A DNA stretch of 64,000 bases from Pardosa pseudoannulata (Eukaryota; Arthropoda; Arachnida; Araneae; Lycosidae). The position numbers were made by a program, and so were the translations under genes. The stretch is taken from positions 16,578,475-16,642,474 of the forward strand of contig CM063506.1 in the NCBI GenBank assembly GCA_032207245.1. The letters are read 5' to 3'. Of the stretch, positions 1-15,300 are shown in pieces (position 1 is the stretch's first letter; the number at the start of each line of letters is the position of its first letter). The notes beneath the pieces were generated by a model, which was not told the origin of the DNA, did no database searches, and saw nothing but the letters and a program-made list of their open reading frames with translations.

Positions 1-945
1 TTGAAACTGGTTATTCAAATTGACCAATTTCCTGTTAAATATACATAAAAATTAAATTGATTAAAAATTAAGACAGGTGAAAAAGTTATTGATTTTAACT
101 TTGTTTCTCATTGCTTTGATGGAGAAATATTCTGCAATCTTTTATTGATATGATGTTGATTCTGAAAAATTTATAATTTTTTTCTTTGAACACAATAAAT
201 AATTCAAATACAATTTCTTCCACTCTTTATGAGACCAAATGAATAGTTCAATTGATAAGTGCTGCTTATTAGTTCTGCAGTTTATAGGTTTAAATCCCAT
301 TGGCAGTATAAATGTAGCCGTTTGAAATTGGCTTTAAGTAAATCTCAATCTTTTATTAACCCATGAATAGCAAAACAGTATACCAACAGAATACTCTTTG
401 TGGGAACAAAAATTTGAAAAGTTCATGCATTTTGTTATGAAAGTTAAGAGACAAAATACTAAATACTCTTTTGAGTATTGTGAAAATATTTCAAACGAAA
501 AGAATTTTTAAAAATTCAATGGACAACAACAACAACAGAAAAGTTTGTTATATCCAATTTCTAAATATTTTGGAGATTTGCTTTAAAAGGATAATTATAA
601 CATAATAAAAAAATTTTAAAATGGTAGAACCAAAATTTTTGTTCCTTCATCTAGGAGTTGATTAGATACCAGGTTGCTCTATAATGGGATTTCACTGTAT
701 TACAGTTTAAAAAGTTTGGTTGATTTATATAACCTTAATATAAATGTTATTTAAATCACTGGATATTTTTAAGAAAATCATTATTTTAAACTTTTTTTTC
801 TCACTTTGTGAATTTTTCAGCCTAATTTTAATCAGATGAACAGAGAGTGCCTATATTTTATGCATTTAATGCATAATTTATCATATATAAATAATATTGC
901 CAAATACGAAGCTAAGCCTATAAAAACCATAACAAGGTCTACTTT

Positions 946-1300
946 GTGGAAATGAGTGTTGGATACCCAACCAAAGCAGAAAGAGAAATATTATCCATAT
1001 TTAAAAGAGAAATCATGAGAAAGATCTTTTCTCCAATTGTGCATAATAATCTTAGGAGAAATTTCTACAATCATGAAATTTATAAGAAATATAGAAAATA
1101 TGGTGGGATTTATATTGTCAAAGTTATAACAACATCCTTAATTAGATGGCTAGAACAAGAGTTTAGGTATGTAATGTATTTCCAGCAAAAAAGATAACCT
1201 TCTCTAAAATTGAAGGAATGAGATAAAAAGGTAGACCACATACTAGATGGATTCAGTTAAGCTAATTGGAGTCAATCGATTGAGAACTATTATGCTGAAT
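946..1300 (+). pseudogene. LINE (non-LTR) reverse-transcriptase C-terminal remnant
   Basis: The open frame from 946 reads as a decayed C-terminal segment of a non-LTR retrotransposon polyprotein. It has KAEREILSIFKREIMRKIF (compare the usual 'E..L..FERKILRKIFGP'), then YNHEIYKKY, then LIRWLEQEFRYV where 'LRWLGHV.RM' is expected. A stop at 1195-1197 and a frame change follow, after which GRPHTRWIQ (usual 'GRPR.RW.D') appears in another frame near 1234-1258. It is non-functional and lies in the intron upstream of exon 1. Only the tail is present, as expected from 5'-truncated LINE insertion. Confidence 0.65.
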
Positions 1301-1836
1301 AGAATCAGGTGAAACAAACTTGAGATGGACTTGGCCTGTAATAGGCTGTAGTGCTTATGAAGAAGTAGGAGAAATAATATGGCTCATATTACAATTAAGA
1401 AAATAAATAGGATAATGAAAACTTAATGTTTAATCATAGTGTGATTAAAATGATTACGTTTTTGTTATCCTACTTATATAAAAATCTTTACAAATAAAGA
1501 TATTTTTATAAATAACTTAAATAATATTATTGTAATGTTTAATTTCTTTACAATAAAAAAACAGAAATAAAAAGTCAGATTTAAAACCAAACACTCAATT
1601 TAAATAAAAGAAAAATATGATTATATGACTTAAAAAAAAATAAGATTTTTACTAACCTTGCAGTTAAGTAGAATAAATTATTTAAGTAACTTTACAAAAC
1701 TATATTTAAGTATCTAACTGAACAGTGTCTGCAGTTTTGAAAATAATGTAACTGTCTTGAAAGATTATGTAACTATTAGCACAAATTGTGTTGTCAAAAT
1801 ATTTTTGATATATAGATTCTTTGTTTTACTTTATAG

Positions 1837-2028
1837 CCTTGTCTACAGTGCACTCAAGGAGTGGTAGAATGTTTACCCCTAGCTGTTGTATGTGGTCTGA
1901 CTGAATTGAGAGATAAATGCATATATTGGTTGGGAAAATATTTCACCCGCACATGGCCAAATAAATCATTTGCAGCTTTATCGGAAGAACTACGAGACCT
2001 GTGCTACAATATTACTGCCCAAAACATT
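1837..2028 (+). CDS. Exon 1 in window, BACK-like helices
   Basis: Acceptor TTTATAG precedes 1837 and donor GTAAAT follows 2028. Both ends are phase 0, giving 64 codons starting PCLQCTQGVVECLPLAVVCG. The content (leucine-rich, RDKCIYWLGKYF, ALSEELRDLCYNIT) looks like the helical repeats after a BTB domain, where residues such as 'L..LA..CGL..L...C' recur. Because the exon begins in phase 0 behind an acceptor, earlier coding exons must exist upstream of this window. Confidence 0.75.
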
Positions 2029-5000
2029 GTAAATATTGCATTACTTATTCATTTAAATTTATATATAGCTTTAACCCTCTGACTGATCATCCAACAATTT
2101 CCAGAAACAATTAAAATGTAGCAAAATTTGTTCATCCCGTGAATTTCGTGGGCATGTGTTTTTCTTCCTATATTAAGAAGCACATTCCACCTTTTCACCC
2201 AGTGGAATAAATTATATACAGTATTAGACATTTAATTAGGTAATAAATAGAATTATATGAGTAGAACTATACTTATATTAGATATTAGAATTATAGATAG
2301 TATGTTATAAATAGAAATTAACTGTATTTCAATTGAAATTTATTAAAAAATAAATTTTTTATGTGATAACATCTGAAATTAGTTTTTCTGAAAGCTTAAT
2401 TTCTCCTGATAAAAGTCAATATAAAAAATCTTTTCTAGAAAAAAAATTAGTATTTCAATTTTTCAATTTATATATATACTTAAACTATTCAACAAAAAAA
2501 TATGCAATTTTTAAAGATATCTTGGTTTACAAATTAAGCAGTCAGAGGGTTAATTTAATTTATTATGAAAGTTGTTTTAATTTTAATCCTTGAAATGTTA
2601 TGTAATATTTTTTAATGGTATAACATTTTTTTATTATCAGTAATTTATATTTGGAGATACTGTAAATACTTTGAGGATTTAAAACTTTACATTATTAAAA
2701 AAACCATAATATTCTAAATTTCTTTTTTTTGTAATATTGTTAACTGAGTACTGTAATTAAGGTGGCCACAAACGTGAAAGACCTAGAAAATCTAGAAATA
2801 TCCAAGAATTTGAAAAAGACAATAATCACAAAAATATCAGGGAATTCATATGAGATTCCCAGATTTTGTAATCAATTGTAATAAACAATTAAATTATTTA
2901 ATAGTTTTATAACAATTACTTTATTTTTTAATTGCTTTTATTTAACTTCACTTGTGTGTCTGTTGAAATTTTGTGATAAATATAACATTTTTTTTTATTA
3001 TCAGTAATATTTGGAGATACTGTAAATACTTTGAAGATTTAAAATTTTACATTAAAACCATAATATTCTAAATTTCTTTTTTTGTAATATTGTTAACTGA
3101 GTACTGTAATTAAGGTGGCCACAAACGTGAAAGACCTAGAAAATCTAGAAATATCCAAGAATTTGAAAAAGACAATAGTTACAAAAATATCAGGGAATTC
3201 ATATGAGATTCCTAGATTTTGTAATCAATTGTAATAAACAATTAAATTATTTAATAGTTTTATAACAATTACTTTATTTTTTAATTGCTTTTATTTAACT
3301 TCACTTGTGTGTCTGTTGAAATTTTGTGATACATTTTTAACTTTCTGACAACTATCAAGAGAGCTGAAATTTTGCACATAGTTCATTTTTGGTGACAATA
3401 CAATATACAGTCCTAAAAAATTAGATTGGAGAATGGAAAGAAAATAGTTTGGCAAATGCAAAAACTGTTTGCAGAGAAATTAAACTGGTATAGCTATCTA
3501 TTTGCAAGCAACATAACTGCAAAGCTTTTATTATGTTTTAGTATTATTTTAACATTTTTTTTTGTATATTTGTGATTTTCCATAGAGATTTTAATTGTAA
3601 AATTGGTCATTTTTCTTGTTTAACTGTGTGATAATGAGTAATTTTTCATAGTAGAGCTTTACTAATTGATCCAAGCATTTCAGAGTATCTTTAAAAATCT
3701 AAAGCCTATGCTTAGTTAAAAAAAAAATTTACAAAATTTTTAATATTTGATAATTGATTTAATATACATTGATAAAATTACACATGAAAATTGATTACAA
3801 AATTTAAAAAAAACAAAAAAGTGGACAGTAAAAATATAAAAAAGTATTTTTTAAAATTTGCTTTTATTTAATGAAAAACAATAAAAATACACAAAAGAAT
3901 AAAAGTAATTTTAAAACTGTGCATCTAAACGAAATATATGAAAATTGTAATCAGATGTGATGGATAATTTTAAGGATTTAAGGCAGTTTTTGTTTTTTAT
4001 TTGTGTACTTACTTTTTTTTTCTTACACTTAAAAAGAGTGGGCAGAGAGAATATAGAAATTAAAGAATCATAACAATGCTGTTAGCAATTACCTGGATTT
4101 CTGTTAGAAAACCTGGAATTACCACAGAAACATGTTGTACTAATTAATGACTATCTGCTGTTCTCTCCCACTCTTTTTTTACATTTGTACATAATTAAAG
4201 TAATTTTTATTTATTTATATTATTACTTAGTTTTTAGGTAATTGTTAATCTCTCACTTTCTTGTTAGTGAAATGTATTTTGGTTCCTCAGTTACTCATTC
4301 CAAGTTATTCATGTTTCTTAATATTAAATTGTATTGTATATTTAATAATTGAACATTTTTTTTTATTTAAAAAATCACTTTGCTAAAAAGAGATGAGCAC
4401 ATTTTCATACAATTTAACTCTAATCTTAATTGTTGTGGTTTTAAATTTTTTTAGACTGTTGATTCTGTTATTGAAATTACTTTGAACTGTGACCGCCTCA
4501 TAACTACATTGCCTCAGCTTAAATGGACAGAGCCAATATTTGGAATGGTTACAAGACTTCTTCAAGACTGTATACATTTTATGGCTAAAAGTTTCAATGA
4601 AATTCTTAATTCTGAAAGCTTCTTAGCATTAGGAAAAGTAAGTAATGGCTTTAAATTTTTTAAGTTTTAAAGTAATTTTTCCTTTTTTTCTTTTAAAGCA
4701 TATAAATTGAAATGTTTTTTACTTTCTATATATTTTTAATTATGTCATAGCTGATATATCATGTAAAGCTATAGGTTTCTTTAAAAAAAATTTAGGGTGT
4801 AATAAGTTCTAAAAATATAATATTTTTCTATCTTGTAATTTTTAAACGGTCATCATATATGTTCTTTTTAAGTTGGTCAGATTTACTACATATCATATTT
4901 TTACTAGTAGGAGTTATTATCATTTAAAATATGAAGAATGTCAGGAATGGTTTGCAAACAGATTATGCATGCTTATTATACATATATAACTGTATATATA

Positions 5001-6280
5001 AATCATCATAAATTGGTGAAATATCTTTTCCTTAACTTTTCAAGGCATTTATTTAAGTTTTGAATATTTGAATGAATTATTCCCCACTATATTTTAAAAA
5101 TCTACAAATGGATATTATATGCTTATGCGTACTATTTCATTAAATCCTTAGTGTGTAAAGTAACACAATATTTTCACTTATCACATATGTCGATTGTCAA
5201 AATACTGAAAAATCAACAATAAAAATAAATGTTCAGCACTATGCAAAAGAAAGATTGTAGTACATCCAAAGGATAAAAGACCAAAAGTCCCAATGAAGAT
5301 ATCAGGAAAATATTTATCAGATGACAAAATATTGAAGGAAGGATAATAAAATCCCAGTGGCATAAAATAACAGAGAATTTTATGTGAGCTATACACAGAG
5401 CAAATAATCCTAACAGCTAACTACAAATTGTGGAGGAAACTGCTTAAGTAGAAATTATGTAATGGAGCTGACAATAAAAATTATGCTGAGCAGCACCAAT
5501 GAAAGGGGACTCTTCTAAACAAAGGAGAAAGCATCTTCTAAAAAAGATAAATTAGAGAAGTACGTATACATGTGAATCAGTATCTGATTCCTAAAAAAAG
5601 ACTGTTACTTAGGCAATATTTAAAAACAACTTTAGCTCTCTAGTTTTGATATCTTATGTCCAATTCAATAAGACTTTTCATGCTTTATTTCTATCTCAAT
5701 AACCTGATTATCACTCCATCTCCTATTTGACACATATTTAATGAATAATTAATAACCTATTGTTATATATAGTGATACTGTGTAAATATACATATGTGTG
5801 TGTGTGTAATCCTTAAATTATAAAACTGCTGGACAAGGAGAAAGCTAAACAGCTAGCAGTAATAAAAATGCAGTCAGCCCACATTGAAGAGAACAGCACA
5901 AGTCTAATTAAAATTTTATTTCAGAGCTGCTAAAACTGACATCTTTACGAGTCAACAACAGACAAAGAAAAGACACAAAAATCACTCTGCGTGAACAGAG
6001 GTGCACCCAAGAGCAAAGACAGAAAGAATTTTCCCACTTACTCAGCGAATTTAAGTGCAAGATCAGGAAAAAGGTGGATCCATTTGCCGGCGACAGCTGG
6101 GAAACATGTTGAATAGACAGAAAATTTACTTCTTTAGGATAGAAAGTTTTGGGAAGAATTTTAAGTTGAAGACACTCCTTTGATCAAGACATTTAGAGGC
6201 TGGGAAAAAGATTTTAATGAATTAGAATGGGAGAGAGGAGGTTTTTAAGGAAACATTAAAGTTAAATAATTTTGATATAT

Positions 6281-6318
<38 letters not shown>

Positions 6319-9300
6319 GTATTTACTGAACACAATCATGAGTAATGTAAAATTCAATATATAAATAATTCCAGGAGCAGTCTTTACAAGTAAAATGATT
6401 TTATTGTAATGATTATATGTGTCTAAAACTCATTGTGTATGCTTGTATTAAATATTTTCAATTTCAGGAGCGATTATTTATTAAATTCAGCTGTGACAAA
6501 TTACCTTCATTCTTTAACATATCACATACATTGTTGATGTCTCATCCCATTGATCTCAGTTAGTAATTATTTAACATAACTGTTGTAATATTTATCTTTT
6601 TGTATTTATCAATAAAATTCTTGGTTTATTAAATATCTTAAAAAAGTTTTTTATCTTTAATATTTTGTGTCTTATTGAAGGGTCAAAGCTGGAATGTCAC
6701 TGCTTTGGAAGAGGATATAATATCGGCTGTTGAATTGACAACACCAGATGTTGCCTGCAAATCTTACGTTTCTGTCAATCGATTATTACAATTGGCAGAG
6801 TCTGCAGAAAACTCAGAATTTTCAGATTTTACTCAGGTATTTTTCAAAATATAATTTAGTATTTTTCTCTTGAAATAGTTTCTGTAATACATTACTTTTA
6901 TGTGATTTGGATTATTACTTTTTTCCTTTACCTGTATGTTTGTAATAGGTTTGCCATTATAGAGATAATAATATTTTAAAATATGTCAAAAGTTTCCCTT
7001 TAATTCCAGTTTTTTGTTTAAATAATTATGTATACAAGAAAAAAAATCAGAGGTATATTATAGCATAATATTCATAAAATCTTTTTTCCCTAGGGTAGGT
7101 TTTATTTATTTGTATCTTTTTGTACAAAAGATTTGATTAAAAATAATAATCAGTATGTAAAATTAAATATTCCTAACTATCTTTTTTTGCTTTATTATTA
7201 ATTTTAAAATGTCTTTGATTCTAGTGATGGAATAAAACAATTAAAAAATCCATTTAACTGAGTTTATTAAGTATTTGGACATTTTTTAAATTGTAAAGTT
7301 CATATATTTAGAGTGAGTCATGATTAAAGAAAGCAGGTGCATTTGATTTTCATGTTGTGTGTAAAAAATGTTCGTTTTTTTATATCCTATTAGAATTAGC
7401 ATTTTTGTGTAGGGGGCTTATTTCAGTGTTTGTAATATGTAGATGAATTGCTTAATGTACTGAATATTTTTAGAACAGATTTGTTAGTTTATTGTTTAAT
7501 ATAAATGAAGAAAAAATATCTATTTAAATAGTATGTAGAGTGAGTCATGATTAAAGAAAACAGGTGCATTTGGTTTTCATGTTGTGTGTAAAAAATGTTC
7601 TTTTTTATTTCCTTATAGAATTGGCATCTTTGTATATGGGGCATATGTCAGTGTTTTTAATGTTTAGATGAATCACTTAATGTGCTAAATATTTTTAGAA
7701 CATATTTGTTAGTTTATTGTTTAATATAAGTGAACAAAAAATATCTATTTAAATAGTATGGTTGAATTTTTTGTAATTATTTATTCCCTTCAGTTTAAAA
7801 ATGTATCTGCAGTGCTAGCAGGAAAAAATATTCATAATAAGTACTGGAAATAGATGAACTTGCTTATCTTTCTTATATTCATGAAATTTAATAGTACCCT
7901 AACTTCCTACCTAGAAATCCGCAGGTACAAATTTCACGATATTTTCAGAGAAAAATATTGTATAACCCGCAGCAGCGTATAATTCACAGATTAAATTGCC
8001 ACTTTAATTTCATGTGATTCACGGGAATGAAAGGCATATGGAAAAAAGTGTTATATCTTTTATTGTTAAAAAAATTAAATTTAAATTCTTTTACTTAATG
8101 ATAACCTTTTTTTAATTAAAAAAGTAATTTAACAAAGTGAAAATTTGGATAGACTTAGAGAATTCTATATTTAACAACAGTAAGAATATAGTCTAAAAAT
8201 TTCCATTAATTAGTACAGAAACAATGATACAAATAAATTATTCAAACGCATATTTAAAATTTAGAATTCTTAAAATGCATCTCTTTATTTAAAATTAATA
8301 TGATTATTTGCTGTCTGTATTAAAATTTTAAACTGCAGTTGTGGTGCCATTGGGCACACTGAAAGTGAAAAAAAAAGTGGATAATGCAGCAGAATGTCAC
8401 TATTTCAGATTATACAAGTGTTATTTCTTGATAGAAATAAATATACAAATTATAAAATATAAATTTAATTGGGTACTTTTATCTAAACTGTGTCTCTGGC
8501 TGAATAAATTTTTATTCTCATTAAAAAAAAAAAAAACTCTGTGTAAATATGAGCAAGTGCTGCTATCTATTATTCTTAAGGAAAGATGTTAAGGAAAGTA
8601 AACTAAATTATAAAAATAATTTTTAACAGCAGATAATACACAGTGGTCTATAATACACATTAGAAGAAAATTTGAAGTTTTATAATGTATAATCTGCAGA
8701 TTGTAAGCAGGAAATTAGGGTACTGTAAATAATAACAAGTTAACAAAAATTCTGAAAACATTCTTCCAAATTTCGTATAAATTATCTAAATCTTATTTAA
8801 GAAATCACTAATCAAGAGTCTGTTTAGGCAAAATTGGGTTCCCTTAATGGACTCTTCACAAAATATTTAATTGTAAAAACAGACTCTTCACAAATAAATC
8901 ATCCTTGAAATAAAAATAAATAAAACCTAAAACTTTTAAATACATTATTCTCAAACTGTTCCTCCTGTTTTTCATTTTTAATCTTTTTAAGTGTTAATAT
9001 TTGTAATTATTATTTTTCATTTTTAAACTTAACTCCTTGAATAAATGTAATGTTTATTTTTAAATCTATATATGGTTATGTAGATACATTAATATTTGTA
9101 ATAGTTTTTTTAAAATCAGACTTTCTGTAAAATGGAACTTTAATTTGGTACTAACTTCAGATTAGTGAATTTGATTTGTATATTTTTATAAAAACGGGAT
9201 CATATTTTGCCAAATTTACAAAACAGAACTCTTGCTGAAAGTACCAGATTTAATGCAAAATTCAGTTTCACAAAACTATGATTAGATTTTTCACAAAAAC

Positions 9301-12300
9301 AGGACCCTATCTGAAAAGTCTGGACAAACTCTTGATTCATACAAACTACCAGAATATTTGAGAATCTTTTTCCCAAATTGATATGAATTCTCTAAATTTC
9401 ACCAAAGAAAGTTTTAAACTTTATATAGAATAATATTCATAAATACATTATTTCCTGTATTTATATGGATTCAATTTACTTTCTCAAGTACTTTTCTTTA
9501 GATTATATGATCATTATTATTTGTTTATGACTTTCTGAAATATTCAATATTTTGGAGAATTATATCTTGAAATGATGGATTATCTATGATTTTAATATTT
9601 ATAATGCATATTTGCTAGAGGTATATCATCAATTTATGAACAAAGAATGTTTTATAAAATGTTATGCATACAACAATAGTACCAATTACTTTTTTATTCT
9701 TGAAACTATTTTTGAATTGACCAACAACTTATTCTGTATAGAATTTTGTGGATCTGTTGCACAAGATTAGTCGGCACTGTGAGCGCTATCTTATTCAAAA
9801 TGCTAATAAAGTAGTCCATTGCCAAAGCTGGGCATGTCTTGCTCCTCAAGTTCAGAAAAGGATTAAGGATGGTATGTTCTGTAGTTCTCTTTTTTTATGT
9901 TGTTATATGTTAAGAAATATTTTCCTGTTATGTTATTATTCATAAATTAATTTTTATATATATTTTCTCTTTGGTTGAATAAAAATTGTTAAAAATCATC
10001 AGGGTATGTATTTATAGAGATTGCAAAAAAGAATAATGTAAATAAACCATATTGCAATATTGTTTTAAATGTATTTGTTTTTAAAAGTAATTATCTAATG
10101 TGAGTGGTTTAAATTTGTGAAATTCAAAGAAATTTCCTCTGTATGGTACATTATATTTTTTAGTTATCATGTGTTTTTAATAATAGATTTTACACATATT
10201 GCAATATATATGTATTATAATATGTAAAATTTAGTTATATGCATTGCAAAATTTAAAAAAAAATCAGTTTTAATTTATTAGTATTCAAAGTTCTTGATGT
10301 TTCTGATTTCATTTATATACCAAAGATTGCCTGTTTGCTAAAAATAGGAGTAATATTTACTTTTCTATCAGAGGATTAATTAGCACAATATACTTGGATA
10401 AATATATTTAACTAGAAGTCAATGCAGCCAACATGTCTATCTTGCATATAATAACTGGTATTTCTCCTTTTCTGATTGTTTTTTAAAGACCTATTTTCCA
10501 TGCTTGAGTTTCAGCACCTAGTTTTTTTACCAAAGTTTCGTTTATGAATCTAAAATATTAGTGTACACTAATATAAACTACTAACTAATAATACTACTAA
10601 CTGCTTCACATGTCTTTGGTCTTTTTATATAAATTAGTGGCTTCATGTGGACTTTTGAAAACACGTTTGTTGGTTAGTATAATTTCAAGTAAATTTTAAC
10701 ACATAAAAGTGCTATATTTGGCAATATAACTTTCTATTTTGCTAACAAAAAGTAACTGTTCTTTTGTGTATTATAATCACATTTGATTCCCATTATCTGT
10801 TTTATAAAACCAAACTAAAAATACAATGCAGGCCAGTCTTTTGAGTTGTAAAAAGATGCAAATGCATTTTCAAAATAAAACTACCTAGATTTAGCAATAA
10901 TTACAAAAAGAAAAAAAAAAAAAAAAAAAAGTAGCATGTTAACTTAATTGCCATTTAAGCAGTTCTTATAAGTTTTATTGTACTACTCTTTTGAGTAGGA
11001 TTTTTTCTTTAATTAATTTATAAATATAACACAGATTTCAAAACATGTTGAAAACAATTTTACCTTTCAATAAATTACTGATTGCTAAGTTACAAATGTG
11101 TAAATCTATTTTTTTTTATGTGGAAAATCCAACAATAAAATTCATGTTGGTGACCAGAAAAGTTAATATACACTTTACTACCATATCACATAATAGGATG
11201 TACAGAAAAGTTGAAATATTGACCATGACTTTCAGGTGATATCAAAATATGTGTCCAAAATTTGGCAACTTATGGCAAACAGCTATAGATTTAGATAAAA
11301 CACACACAAACAAGCATTTTTTATGTATATAGATATATTATGTTTAAATTAATTTCAATATTATTTTTCACTTGCAGCTGCAGTTATTGTATTTGAGTTT
11401 GAAAAACCCACAGCACCTCCTCCTCGTCTGTCCAGTTTACAAAGGGTGATTAAGCATGCTTTAATAAACTTGTATGAGTAATGTTTTATGCATGCATGGG
11501 ATTTCTATTTCTTTTGAATTCTCTATTTTGTACAAGGTTTCATGTATTACAAAAAAAAAAAAAAAAAATTATTCTAAGAGTAGATAAGAAAAGTTTCTGA
11601 TATGATGTTGAATTTTACTTTTAATTAGCTGTGATTAAAAGAGAAACTACTATTCATGACACATCTAAACAGTATTTTTATTTGTTATTTTTTTTCTTTA
11701 CTATATTTTCTTCAAATTATTCCTCTGTAAACTAATGTAATTCATATCTTTTTTTTTTTTCATTATTGGGTTTCACATTATTTAGTTCAATAAATTGTTC
11801 TTTTCGAGTGACTTACGCAATTTCTCAAGTTATTTATTATTTTAGATTATTACTTAGTAATGATTTGCATGTTATTAAATATTGCTGATTAGATTTTATA
11901 ATTTATTATCAGAACAAGATTTTTAGGATGTGTTTTTTAACTGTTTGAGTGCTACGAAGCGTTATCACGCTTGTCTTGTGCTGTGTTAAAAATGCATAGA
12001 AGCGTGATTGCACTGCTGTATTTTACTATAATTTTCACACTAGAGATTAAGTCTTATTTTTCTCTCAATTGATGGGAAAATTATAGTAACATACAGCAGC
12101 ACGATCGCAGTTCCACGCATATTTGGCAGAATATATGAGAAGAACGATACTGCTTTGCCACACTCAAACAGTTAAATATATAGTGAATAAATGATCAAAT
12201 GTATTTTATTAATTATTATTTAAATAAAATTTTGATCTTGGATATGTGTATACATTGACATGTAAACATATTTCTTTGTTGACAATTATAGCTTTTGGAT

Positions 12301-15300
12301 TAAGTGACTACTATTTGGAACATCAAAGATATCATCATATATTATAATAGAAACTTTAGCATTAAAACTAGTGTAGTATTTTAGGATTTTAAAATAATGT
12401 ATGTGCTAAAGAACAAACTTCATTGTTGTTGTGTATGATGCATTCTTATTGTTACCAGTATCGAGACAAACAACTCAATACTGGTACTGAGCAGAGTAGG
12501 GTTCTGGTAGAGATCGCTATAAGTACTATAAAGTTACAACTGTAGATGAAAAGTAACTGAAGTTCTGTATATTGCGTATAAAAATGACAAGTTATTTTAA
12601 AAACAAAAGTAAATTTATTTTTAAATCTTAAAATAATAACATATTATACGATGTCTGTCTATGTGCCGGGAAAAATGCACGAGTACAAAAAACAATCCAG
12701 AGGTCCTCTTATATATCCAGCAGCAGACATTGCATAAATTTTACATAATCATGCAGCTTCCTCCCCCACTCAGCCAATCACAAAATTACACAGTTCATAG
12801 CTGCTGAGTGAGAGTTGGAGTCACAATTGCATTTGCTATGCAGCCGTCATGACCAAACATACAATGAGAGTCAGCTCCTTTAACGAATGGCACTTAAAAT
12901 GACAGTAAAATTTCATGCCTCGGTTAACTTAAAAAAACAAAAACAAATTGCAGGGATTCACTGAAAATTGAGAAGGTGCCGATCTGGTTGCAACTTCTAA
13001 CACTTATATACTCTTCTTCTTTTTGTTATAATTCATAAGCAAAAATAAACACAGAAATGAAGTAATTTTGTAGATTTTATGTATTTGGTGTTTATATCTT
13101 TATTTTGTTTTCATTGCTAGTATTAATGGTTTTTAACTTTTAATTTTTCTGAATAGAAACTGAAGAAACAGAGCGAGGTTGAGGAAGTAAGTAACCTTGA
13201 GAGATCTACTTACCCTAAAAAGGGTAGAAGCATGCAGAAAAAATATCAGCGAGAACTGAATTTTCCCAAGACTAACAGTTCTGTGAATGGTCATGAAATA
13301 TCAGATCGAAATTTGCAGCGAACTGAAAACCTGATTAAAAAGATTGTTTCCCCCATAAAAGAGGAAGCTAACAATAATTCTGTTGAGAACTCATTTGACC
13401 TTCTCTCTTGTGCTCTAAATCCATATAGCTCATCTGTTAAATCTCATTTATCAAACAAGGCATATGTGGATGCTCACGAGGAAGATAGTTTAAGAGATTT
13501 GCAAGACCTGCCACAGGATCAGTCACAATCTCCAAGTCACTTTGTTTCTGGAATTGATAACAATTTGACAAATAATTCTCCTTCAGTAGATGCAGATGAC
13601 ACTCATACTCCTGCTCATTGTAGTGATAATCCTGACAGTCTAGAGGCTAATGATATATCTTCTGATAGTAAAGATGACATAGATGTTTCAGTTTCTGTAG
13701 AAGGTAAGCAGCTGATATTTTTTATTTTCTATAACCATAAATCAAAAAATAAAATTTGTCAGCTGCAATGCTAGATTTGGTTTGATACTGTTTGCATATT
13801 TGCCAACATTGTGCTAATTTTAATGACATTGTAAGGTAGTACATTTGTGTGTTAAGTTATAATTCTGAAATTAATTGTTTGAATTTAAAATACAGAAAAT
13901 AAATCTCTTGTATTGCTAGAACAAATGTTTTTTTATTGCCTATTTATGCTATTGGTAGTGGTTTAAAATAAATTACCATTTTTAAAAGAAACAAAAAATA
14001 TCACCAGCTAAAATGTTATTTTTTATTTTTATGGTACAACATTGCCACAAAACAAAAACAAAATACAAAACAGACAATATTACAAAATGAAATGAATTAA
14101 TAAAAATACATGGAGTAAATGTATAAATACACATGTTAAATATTTATGAACCACTACAATGCAATTACCTTTGTGGAAAGTTTAATACTCTTTATATCTT
14201 ATGTTAATTATATATATACACATATATGTCACATAGGAAAAAAATCAATTCAAACCTTCAAGATTTCCTGCAGCTATACTTAAATTTCATTTTGAATTAG
14301 TTAGATCCATATATAAATCTGCAAGAATTTCAATCTAAATATAAATTTTGCATAAAATTATAAAACTTTCAAAGATGGTATGTTTGCATGTTTACCCTTC
14401 CTCTCTCTTTCCCTTTTTTTATCTATTGTAAAATGTAATGTTGCTATTGGGATTTATAAAAAATGTTTTATTCTATATTCTTTTTTATGTAAAAAAAAAA
14501 ATTGTATAATTTTGTCCAGCAAAATAAAATAGATGTTCTTTCTGATCTTGAATATCAGCACACATTTACCCTGTGGTATTTAAGTATAATTGTTTAAAAA
14601 TTACACTCTTACAGTTTTCTACCAATGAATTTCTTTTACTCTGAGAAAGATTCTCTTAAGTTTTGAAACAATAATCTAGTTTACTTTTTTTCATATGTGC
14701 AGTATATATGTAGCTTTCTTATTTACTGTACCTTTTAAAGGTGTTTTGTTTAGTTAAAAATGTTTAGTACTAAGTCACAAAATAAGTTTTTCTGTTAAAA
14801 ATATGTGCTTTATATGAAAATTGTTATATGCTTTTGTATATATTGCAGCTAATTTTTTTCATCTACCATTACTATTTTTATTTTAATGCTGTTGGGCATA
14901 AATCAAATATAATTAGCTGTAAAATATTGAAATTTTGTATTTAGTACTGTTATAGCATCAAATTGTGCATTTTCATTTTAATTGCAATCTGTACTCCACT
15001 TAACAAAAGATCTCAATATAACAGCTATTACTGGTACTAATCTACAGCAAAACCATTCAAAGATAGATATCAACATAATCGTATGCACTTGTAACAATGC
15101 TTTTTAAGTAGTTGAAACAATGATTTTAAGTTCATTCTTAGAAAACAAAAATAATAATCCTTTAGTTGCAAAAAATAATTTTGAATTTTTAATCTATATT
15201 TCTTCCTGGTACAAAGTTAAGGAAGTATTTATTCATTAAATATTTCAGTTTATATCAAAATACCTATATTTTGAAAATTTTCAGCATAACAAATATTAAT

